DNA from: Cudoniella acicularis
Taxonomy: Eukaryota; Ascomycota; Leotiomycetes; Helotiales; Helotiaceae
Direction of reading: 5' to 3'
NCBI GenBank assembly: GCA_013054445.1
Contig: JAAMPI010000594.1
Coordinates: 1 to 30,905, forward strand
DNA length: 30,905 bases
Part shown: one piece after another, positions 10,288 through 18,437 of the stretch
Position numbering within the stretch: the first letter of the stretch is position 1
Layout of the letters: every line of letters begins with the position of its first letter
Translations under genes and position numbers: made by a program
Notes under the pieces: generated by a model
The model's input: only the letters and a program-made list of their open reading frames with translations
What the model was told of the DNA's origin: nothing
Databases searched by the model: none

Positions 10288-12149
10288 GAAAGGCTTCTGG
10301 CCAGCTATGGAAGGACCTTTCCGTAAGAAATGGATGAAGGCGATATCCAAGTGCATCAATCTTCAGCAGCTTCGGAAAAGTGTCTCCTTGCTCTCCCTTT
10401 GACTTCCACGATCTTACATCTAGTGGCACTTGAATTCATATTTCGAGCAATAGAGTTAGAACTCGATCGTTCAAAGTCTCAAAAAAATCAGATCGTACCC
10501 CTTCTGATAAGAAACGAAGGCTTTCCCAGATATGTTCGAGCCCTGTTGCACAAATTGATACAACCCTTTCCCAAACATTCGAAAAATCTGGTTCAGCGTT
10601 AACACTTACGGACGTGCTTCTGACTGCCACGGCGAGATGGACATGGCCTTTTCACTAGGATTTTGGTATTAATTCCCGCACCCAGAGCACTTTGGCATCT
10701 CGGCCGGGCTTTCCGTCGCGTGGCACCAAACGCTATCTACTGATGGAGCGATTCCTAAGGGGGATGAGCTCAAAAACTCTCCTCCTACTAATTTGAAAAC
10801 CTTCAAGTTTTATATTACATCATTTATAATTGGACCACTTGAAGCCTCTTCGCGTCTGTTCGTCTAGAAGACAGGATCAACGAAATTTTCCACATATGCA
10901 TTCATGCCTTTCTCATTGTGAATCGACACTTTTGGTTCATCAGACATAAGCAACATGTAACCATAAGATTTCTTCTTCCCCCTAAAAAATGGATCTCCAG
11001 TCGGGCAGTGTCAACACTTTGAAGTCTGAAACATTATTCATGTGCTTGCTTTTTGAGGCCGCGAAGACCTAATATACAATTTAGATTCTAATTAACTATT
11101 TGGAGGTACATTTTCGTCCTATTATCCTTTGTCATCTATCCTACCAACGAATTTCATTCGTGCAGTTTAGCTTCAGCAGTCAGCGCCATGTGTAAAATCT
11201 CACCTACACCACTTCAAAAAACAAAACGTGTAATGGTAGAATATAACCCTAAAATTAAAGTATCACGACTATAATTCCCTTCTTTGGAAAATTAGAAATT
11301 AAAACTTTGTCTCAACCTTGTAGTTATTTGAAAGATTTAAAGTGTTGTACTACCGTTGGTGTCGCTAAGCGAATCAATGATCCAGTGAAGCCCTCGTGTT
11401 AGCAGCACGCGCTCCAAGCGGACTCCTCTCTGGAAACCAATCATTTTTATTCTCCGAGATTTTCTCGGCAATGGAGGAGTCTGTAACCATTTTCCTTTTT
11501 TATTGTCAAAGTGATTCCGGTAACCGAGTCATTGGAAATCGGGTGAAAGTTGAAACTGCAACCCAGCAAGCATGATTCTCTCCGAAGCCTTCTAGAGGTG
11601 AGGTATGGCGCGATATCGTATATTTCTTGTGGCTTGCTTTTTGTAGCAGCAAATGCAGGGCACAAGCACATGACCTTTCTCGATACCGCTATTGTGGCTG
11701 AAATCTAGCCCCCCTGAAAATCTCTAGAGCCCAAGCGGCCATCCTTGCAACACTAAGGATAACCCCGTCTACCAATGAGCGTCTACCTATTATATACCAA
11801 AAGCCAACTAAAATTCATCCCCGCGATATTTTCTGATCCTTCCAACTTACAACTACAACACACTCCAACCAGAAGGCGTGAACGGCGGGGATTTCCCGAT
11901 GCATCCACGAAGTAACCTGGATAATAGAGCTAGTGCTCGCAGCCACCCTGCTTTTATTTTTCAAAATCGTACGATCGGCTTGTCCACAGAACGAAATCGT
12001 GGCTGCTCATGCGGATAATGCTGTACAAAATCGCCAGCTGGTAGAAGCACAATGCAGAAAAGTGGAGATCAAACCATTCCTCTCAGTGCTTCGATTCAGC
12101 TTCCAAGTCGAATCCAGACTTTTTTGCTCCTTTCATGAGAACGGAGAAG
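10288..12149. other. Gene-poor region upstream of the prenyltransferase
   Basis: About 1.9 kb with no recognisable coding region. The longest plus-strand frames near 10330-10602 and 11933-12154 show no domain, and their composition does not look coding. Mostly AT-rich from 10780 to 11340. The right end probably holds the prenyltransferase promoter. Confidence 0.5.
11966..11975. promoter_or_regulatory. Palindrome ATCGTACGAT upstream of the prenyltransferase
   Basis: A perfect 10 bp palindrome containing TCG-N2-CGA about 185 bp before the TATA-like box of the prenyltransferase gene. Zn2Cys6 regulators such as AflR bind inverted TCG/CGA half-sites, but the AflR spacing is N5, so this is only a candidate. 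Confidence 0.25.
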
Positions 12150-12155
12150 TATAAA
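12150..12155 (+). promoter_or_regulatory. TATA box candidate for the prenyltransferase gene
   Basis: TATAAA at 12150-12155 is followed by pyrimidine-rich DNA and several CAAACT/CATGAG start-like contexts, about 110 bp before the prenyltransferase frame opens at 12260. Position and context fit a core promoter. Confidence 0.4.
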
Positions 12156-12259
12156 TGGAGATGGCAGTTCTTTTAATCCGTTGTTTCGGTTTCTCAAACT
12201 CATGAGACTTTCCCTCCTAACCGAAATCTGAGTACTCGAGGCTTAGGTTGACTCCTTGA

Positions 12260-13936
12260 ATTATCGAACATCGTCAGGGCTCTCCGAATTTAGCGGTTCT
12301 TTTGAAACATTTTGCTTTTTTTGCCAGGCAGCTCCACTTCGAAGAGACATTTCATGCCCGGTGTCAAGTCTATTTACACATTTGGAATAATTTGCACAAA
12401 GATCATTCTCATTCTCGCGTTCGGTTTACTCTGCCTCTGGGTTTTCCTCCTCAATCTTCAGCGGTCTTCCACTCCAACACGAGCGAACACTGCACCAATT
12501 CTCAGAAACATGATGCTCTCTCCTCCGCTTCGTCACCAAGCACGATATCAACGACAGCGATTGAAGTGCCTGATGAAACGGCGGACTTTTCACTACCTCC
12601 CACTCCCCAAACTCTTGCTGAAGAAGAGCCAGACTTTTCAATCAGCATTAGTGATGCCCTCACTCAAGATCTGAACCCAGCAAATACGATCTTCCACGCG
12701 GAAATTTACAAGCCCTCGAGTCAAGGGCCCTGCTTTGCAAGCGTTGACCAGGCGTTTTGGTACAACGCGATGTCGCCACTCCTCACAAACCTCCTGGAGA
12801 AGGCATCCTACCCCGCTCAACTCCTAAACCAATACTTCTCGTTCTTCCGTCACTCCGTTATCCCTTCACCTGGTTCTGCATGTTCAACGAACGCGAAATG
12901 GACACCTCACCTAACACACAATCACTCCCCATTCGAACCTTCCATCAACATTTACGGATCAGGAACCAGCGAAAACCACCAGGTCTGTTCCACATTTGAG
13001 CCCGTTGGAACTCACGCCGGCACCCCCAAAGACCCCTTCAACTAATCTCTCCCTCTTTATTTCGTTGCTGCGCTTGCGACTTCCAAAGCTTGTCCATCCC
13101 TCGACTTACAATGGTGGAATTATTTCACGGCCGAGTTCTTCATCTCCGCATTCGAAACAGAAAAAATCCAAGGACTCATTCCAAGGGAGAAATGTTCGCC
13201 CACCTGCTTCCTAGCCTTCGACCTCGACACCACGAATTTCGAAGTGACCCTCAAACCCTATCTCTTTCCACATCACCGCGCCGCACTAGAAAGCAAGAAA
13301 ACCAAAAAAGTCGTTTTTAGCTCGATATGCAAAATCAATGACCCCTCACTCCTCCCTGCGCTGGAAACAATTGAGAATTTCCTCGCTGGCCGCGAATATC
13401 ACGGTGTGGGAGGTGTTGAAGGCAAGACATCTAATCTGGGGTTTGGCGGAGGCGAAATGAGGATTGAGATGTTGTTATTTGACTGTATCGCCGCGGATCA
13501 AGGGGCGCGCATCAAATTATATGCAAAGACGAACGATACGTCCTTCGCGAACGTGAGTGAGATCTGGACACTTGCCGGAAAGCGCTTTGGCGCTAAGATC
13601 GACGAGGGCTTGGAAGCTTTGAAGGAATTTTAGAGTTGTCTTTTTGCACTCGACTGGGACTAGGATGAGGAGACGAATATGGATGTCGCGTTCTTATTCT
13701 TTGGTTTCGAGATGAGACCTGGATGTGAGGATGTTGATGTCAAGCTTTATGTCTCAGCTTGGACTGCTAGTGCTGATCAGACAGGCGTTCGGGAAGGAAT
13801 GGCGAGGTTCTTCAAGAACAGAGGATGGGTTTTGCAGCCGGACATGGGGGACTATGCATATATATCGTTTGCATATAGCAGGAAGAAGGGGGTTTATAGT
13901 GCGATGTATTTTGCGCCGAATATGACCGCTTTTTGA
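12260..13936 (+). pseudogene. DMATS-type aromatic prenyltransferase, broken by three in-frame stops
   Basis: Members of this family (ABBA/PT-barrel fold, no DDxxD motif) transfer a prenyl group from DMAPP or a longer diphosphate to indoles or other aromatics. One frame, 12260-13936, carries family landmarks: FWYNAMSPLLTNLLEKASYP near 12755, the FEPVGTHAGTPKDPFN block near 13000, CFLAFDLD...LKPYLFP near 13210-13270, RIKLYAKTNDTSFANV near 13510, FGFEMRPG...VKLYV near 13700, YAYISFAY near 13855. Stops interrupt it at 13043-13045 (TAA, where a Gln would follow DPFN), 13631-13633 (TAG, at the usual Trp of the LxxLW segment) and 13661-13663 (TAG). No frameshift is needed between landmarks. The start is unclear: the frame has no ATG before the core, and a membrane-helix-like frame with ATGs (12312, 12354) overlaps it in another phase. 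Family firm; function probably lost. Confidence 0.85.
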
Positions 13937-14170
13937 TGTCCTAGTTTTGGGGGGGGAAGGTAAGGCAGGATTTGATATACATAAAACGGATCGACGTTAA
14001 GATACACAATGGGTTTAGAATTATCCTTTCGTATACCTAATATACACAATATCTCGAATATATCCCCGGCACATCATCTTAGACAGTGCTTAACGTTCTG
14101 CAAATTCCAAGCATCTCCAATCTCCTCAAAAGCCGGCTGGCTCGCCTCACATACCCACCAACCAGCCCCA
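13937..14170. other. Short convergent spacer
   Basis: Region between the 3' ends of the prenyltransferase and the DUF4360 gene. It contains a run of nine or so G residues near 13950 and AT-rich DNA with repeated ATATACA strings. No gene is seen. Confidence 0.4.
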
Positions 14171-14880
14171 CTAACAACCCCTCCAAACCAACCCAGAAAC
14201 AACCAACGCATTATTGGTAACGCTTCCTCCACTACCTTTCAACCGTATCTGGCTATTCACATTCAAAGGCAAACTGCTTGCGCACGGACTCCAAACTCTA
14301 TTCGCATCTGGCACATCTTCTTTGACCTCGTAATCGCCGTGGTAGGGGCCAGTCAGGGTGGAAGTCGTGGGGACTTGTGCTGAATCTATTTTCACAAAAA
14401 TTATTAACTGCGATTCTCGGGTGCCAGTGACTGATACATATTTATGCGAAGAGATGAAATTGAAAAGGGATCGGGGATGAAGTTTATAAATGAAGGAGCA
14501 CTAAACTAACCCCCAGAAAAATACCACGTAGCCTTCAATGTCGCCGTAACACCCTCACTCAAATCCGCATGTCCTTTAAAAGTAACCGTCCCCGGCGCAT
14601 ACTGGACACCAACAGGATACTGCAAATCAATATTCAACTGGCAATTTTTCCTTTGCGCAGTAATTGGAGCACCAGGATCGGTCGAGGGATTGAAAGTATG
14701 GAAGTCAGCGTAAAGATTATTGTCCGTGTATGTGACATCTAAACTGCCTTGTGGACATCCTGAACCGCCGTATGTGACTGGGTTGAGGAGGACTTGGCTG
14801 GTACCTACGTCTTCTGCTGTGGATGGAGAAGTGAGGAAGGTGAGCGTTGCGATTATGAGGGTGGGGATGTTGGGGAGCAT
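14171..14880 (-). CDS. Secreted DUF4360 family protein
   Basis: A 194-residue protein from two exons, 14880-14511 and 14385-14171, joined across a 125 bp intron (GTTAGT donor, AAATAG acceptor; phase 1). The splice joins FSG to DSAQVPTTSTLTGPY and restores the full family length of about 200 residues. A hydrophobic N-terminus (LIIATLTFLTSPSTA) is a clear signal peptide, cleaved near residue 22. Family landmarks are the GGSGCPQGS block, the KNCQLNI segment, WSPC near the C-terminus and a final WRGC; these four cysteines probably form two disulfides. DUF4360 proteins are small, cysteine-containing, secreted fungal proteins of unknown function. No disruption is visible. It is divergent from a region rich in palindromes. 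Identification is confident; function unknown. Confidence 0.88.
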
Positions 14881-14949
14881 TTTTTTGGTTGTGGAAGAGT
14901 TTTGTTGTTTCTTTGATAATCGTCGATGAAATTTAAGTGATAAGAGCAG

Positions 14950-14961
14950 GGGAATATTCCC
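14950..14961. promoter_or_regulatory. Palindrome GGGAATATTCCC near the DUF4360 start
   Basis: A perfect 12 bp palindrome 70 bp upstream of the DUF4360 ATG, between it and a TATA-like string. It lies near the expected transcription start and could be bound by a dimeric regulator. Confidence 0.35.
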
Positions 14962-14967
14962 AACTTC

Positions 14968-14974
14968 TTATATC
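14968..14974 (-). promoter_or_regulatory. TATA-like box of the DUF4360 gene
   Basis: ATATAAG on the minus strand, about 90 bp before the ATG at 14880. Spacing is normal for a fungal core promoter. Confidence 0.4.
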
Positions 14975-15190
14975 AATCCATCGCCACCACAACGTAACGG
15001 TATCAACCAACACGAGAAAAATCAAGCTTTCTGCCAAAATAGATGAAAAACAACTAATTTATATAGCCTGCGGATATCTTTCATCTATTTTCTTGCCTTG
15101 CATCATGGTTGCCACATTTTGTGTTACGTTGTAGGCATGATAGGAATTTGGGTTTATCCATTTGAATAAAGCCTGAATCACTTCTATATA

Positions 15191-15202
15191 ACGTCGCGAC
15201 GT
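15191..15202. promoter_or_regulatory. Palindrome ACGTCGCGACGT
   Basis: A perfect 12 bp CG-rich palindrome in AT-rich DNA, about 310 bp upstream of the DUF4360 start codon. Candidate binding site for a dimeric regulator. Confidence 0.3.
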
Positions 15203-15273
15203 GATTTGCTGCCGGCTTCCGACCAGGTGCTTTCGTGGAAGCCTAGAATCAAGTTGCGACGAACGGTTCGGGT

Positions 15274-15290
15274 CGGAGTAAGATATTCCG
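15274..15290. promoter_or_regulatory. CGG-N11-CCG site
   Basis: CGG and CCG are separated by exactly 11 bases, the half-site layout recognised by Gal4-class Zn2Cys6 dimers. It lies about 395 bp upstream of the DUF4360 ATG. A Zn2Cys6 gene is encoded 1.6 kb away, but a link is speculative. Confidence 0.35.
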
Positions 15291-15698
15291 TACATTTGGG
15301 GGTCTGGGGAATTTCCCGTGTTGATATTTCGCGGTGGGGGTATAATTCGAATATATCGCGCCTTGTTGGAGTGCTTGACAACAATGAGGAACAATAGAAA
15401 TCTTCTTTACAATTTTAAAGGCTATCATCAAGACGTTAGGGGAGTATTATTATAGCTTTTAACAGAATAAAGTATTACTGAGCCATTGTTTCCGCAAGTT
15501 GAATCACTGATTCGATAGGTGTCTCTTGTCATTTGCGGCGAGAGATATGAATAACACTCTAAGACAGTTAAATTTTTACGAGGACTGTATCTAGAAATTC
15601 TAATTCGTTGAAATATTTGTTATGATATCTTAAATTTCGACATACTGCAGTTTGAATTGAATTTGTGGGTGTTTTACTATATTGAAGTGTCAACATTA

Positions 15699-15971
15699 CG
15701 AGCCTGGGGCCAGGAGTCTGTGTTTTACAGGGCATATTTAAGCGATTTTCAGGCTCCGAGACCCCACCTTCAGGCTTCCGAAAGTAAAGTCGTCGCGATC
15801 ACTTCAAAGTTGTGAAATAACTATAAATAATTATGATATAACATTCAAGTATCGCGAGTTTAAGAAGGCAAAGATACTTTCTATTAAGTAGCATTTTAAA
15901 GTTCGCGAATTTTGATTTTTGGCTTACTAGTAAAATGCCCTGTAAAACACAGACTTCTGGTCCCAGGCTCG
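15699..15971. mobile_element. MITE with 37 bp terminal inverted repeats and TTA duplication
   Basis: The left terminus, 15699-15735 (starting CGAGCCTGGGGCC), and the right terminus, 15935-15971, are inverted copies matching at 35 of 37 positions; both mismatches are G/A transitions. TTA flanks the element on both sides in direct orientation (15696-15698 and 15972-15974). The 199 bp interior is AT-rich and has no open frame. Size, long inverted repeats and a TTA target duplication fit a PIF/Harbinger-type MITE; the superfamily is inferred only from the duplication. Confidence 0.8.
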
Positions 15972-16930
15972 TTATTCCTGTCGCGTACTGCATGCCGGCA
16001 TGTGTCAAGGCCCTGTAGTTTAGCGACCAATCCCAATCTTATAGGGACTTGCACACTACAAGAACACGAAACCAGACCCCCATTTCCGTGTCTTAGGGTA
16101 GTGCGCAGTTTACCAAATTTCCACAATCTGCACATTCAGATTATAAATTTTTTGATACGAATTCTGTAGGTACCCTTTCAGTGCATTCCTACTGCTATCG
16201 CAGAGAAGACACAAATAATTATCTATCTATAAGCCGGAAGATGTTTTTCCGTTCGATGCAATTTTCCATCGCGATTTTCAAATATTTATTAGACGAAGCT
16301 TGAGGATTGAAAAGGGACCGTCTGAGCATAAGGTATAGCAACTCCTATCCTGAAAATAGAGCGTGGTTAATTGACTGAGATTTAGATATTATAGGATAAT
16401 CGTAGAGAAAGAGTTAAGCTATTGATTATATAGTAATTAGATATATTTGAATTTTTAATAAAAGACTAGTATATATTATTAACGTTTTGGTTCTCTTTAA
16501 AGATAGATATAATAAGTATATTAGATGATATTTGGATAAGTAGTAAATTCTAAAGTTTCTTGAGTCTAGGGGGCCAAAGCGCTAAAGTTACAGTGGGTAG
16601 TGCCTGTAAATATAGTGATCTACAGGGGCTGCGGCGCAGTTTGGCCTAAGGCTAATATACAAGACTTTGGGCGGCGGGGAGTCGTTTTTAAATTGTTTAA
16701 TTGACTTTAACACAATCTAGTTTCTAATGCTAATTCTATTGGGACGCTGCGCTGTGGGTATTGTTATAATGCGGCAAAATCTTAGTCGTTTCCGAGTGTC
16801 CTCCACTGTAGAATCCCCTGCGACCCTTCAAGGTTGCACCGCTGCACCGACTTCCTGGTCGCTTCTTTCCTTATGTCGCGTATTACATGCGTACGCAATT
16901 ACAAGCTGCCTCATCGTTCCTTCCGAGGGT

Positions 16931-18437
16931 TTACTGTATATCTTTCGCAAGCTCGCTCACTCTTCTTTCCACTTGCGCCAGCTTTGCCATCTGCATCTCT
17001 CCCAGAACCATGCTACCTAGCACATTCTTCATGTCTGCCAAGAACTCCACTATCGCCCTTAATTGGAGAAAGATTAAAACGCGCATTAGATGGTCCCACT
17101 CCGTAAGGGAACTAATCTCATAGTCACCTAGAAGGAGCTCTTGCCAGTCCGACGACATGCCTGTGCCTGTGCCCGTTGACGTGATTGAGCCTGAGTATGC
17201 GCGGTCCGACGTGGATGAAGAGGAGGATGGGGATGTGACAAGATCCAGATCTCCAACGTTGTTGAGGCTACGTGAAAGGCAATCGCTAGGTAAGCAGCTC
17301 AGCAACAAGGGTGGTACCGAGCCAGGCCGGTTGTTGTCACCGTCTTTCATACGGTACAATACGACAATTCGTCCACAAGCCGCAACAACCTTCTCGATCA
17401 TGAAAACCAATAGAACAATATACTCTCTCTTAGACATACAACTGCTACACCCGAGCATCAAACGACAGCACTTGATGGCTTCCTTCTGGCACGCGACGAT
17501 GGAGTCCAGCTCGGCGCGGTTGCCCGAGTTGCAACTAGCCTCGAATTTCTCGAGGGCGAAGATGACTGCAGATAGGCACTGGCATGGCTGTCTGGAGAGG
17601 TTTTGAGACGAAAGCGTGATTGAGGCTATGGTGGATGCGTGTAAGGTTGTGGAAGTGGGGTTGGAGCCGATTTCGATGAAGGACATATCTGGGGATTGGC
17701 TGGTAGCTGGAAAGTAACATGGTGTCTCACCTCTCGAGCTTAGTGACGAGGATATAGCCGCGGATTGGTTTGGCTCGGGGCTTGTGCGGGGTGGAATGGT
17801 GTTGAGGGTATCGTCCAGAGAGAAGAAAGGCGAGGACGAAAGGGTAAGATCGAACATATCTCCATCTTGATCGCCAGTGCATTGATTAAATTTATTGAGG
17901 AAGGACAGATCAAAATCCGACGGGATGTCGGCAAACCTGTCTGCTGTGTTTGTAGGTTCGGCAAGCGGTTGTTGCCCTTGCTCACTATTATTGATGTTGC
18001 CGTCCGCCGGGGCGGGAGACGCAGGCGGTCGCTTATCCGAACTTACCCCTTCCTCCCGCCCGGTATCTCGGGAGCCCGAGGAACTGGAAGAAGCCGACGA
18101 CTGAATTGAAAAGCCCAGCGAGTACTCCTGCTGTGCATTGTTGGTGCTTCTCCGCCGTCTTCTCCGAATGTCTTTTTGCTCTATGGAACTGAAGGTGCAT
18201 GTCTTTCCAAGGCTCTTGCATCGGGTGCAACCATCGTCCTTGGTCCGGCATTTGACCTAGTCCCACATCTGTCAGTATGGATGCCCTGAACTCTATACCG
18301 TATGATCAGCATAACATTACCTTTCTTGCTCTGCATCGATCGCAAGCTGAATGTTTCTCTGGCTTTGACGATCCGTCTGGCCTCTCGACAAACTTCACGT
18401 CATTGGCCCGAGTATTGCAGTGCAAAGTCCCGAACAT
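16931..18437 (-). CDS. AflR-like Zn(II)2Cys6 transcription factor
   Basis: A 480-residue protein from two exons, 18437-18321 and 18256-16931, with a 64 bp phase-0 intron (GTAATG donor, ACTAG acceptor) inside the zinc cluster. Splicing completes the binuclear cluster: Cys 32, 35, 42, 49, 52 and 59 (CDRCRARKVKC then GCTRCKSLGKTC), followed by a basic run RRRRRR near residue 70. After a long Ser/Pro-rich region, the Cys-rich segment from about residue 264 (CQCLSAVIFALEKFEA, later CCRLMLGCSSC) matches the AflR-type regulatory domain, and a helical tail closes the protein. Such proteins usually sit inside and switch on secondary-metabolite clusters, binding TCG/CGG half-sites in the nucleus. No disruption is visible. 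The likely targets are the neighbouring prenyltransferase and PKS, both damaged; this is inferred from position. Confidence 0.9.

Larger units (their letters stand above)
14881..16930. other. AT-rich gene-free region with a MITE
   Basis: About 2 kb between the DUF4360 gene and the 3' end of the transcription factor gene. No coding region is recognised. It holds the palindromic sites above, the inverted-repeat element at 15699-15971, and from 16360 to 16720 very AT-rich DNA rich in TA steps that looks like old mutated repeat sequence. Confidence 0.55.

Noticed and set aside
10330..10602. 90-codon plus-strand frame after the LTR
   Set aside because: No domain, no splice continuation and no coding-like composition; probably chance.
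14009..14383. 124-codon plus-strand frame
   Set aside because: Antisense to the second exon of the DUF4360 gene, which has clear family motifs.
17157..17606. 149-codon plus-strand frame
   Set aside because: Shadow of the AflR-like transcription factor coding on the minus strand.
18033..18266. Minus-strand 77-codon frame with an ATG just upstream of the zinc-cluster exon
   Set aside because: It is out of phase with the zinc cluster. The spliced model starting at 18437 gives a complete six-cysteine motif and uses the other phase.
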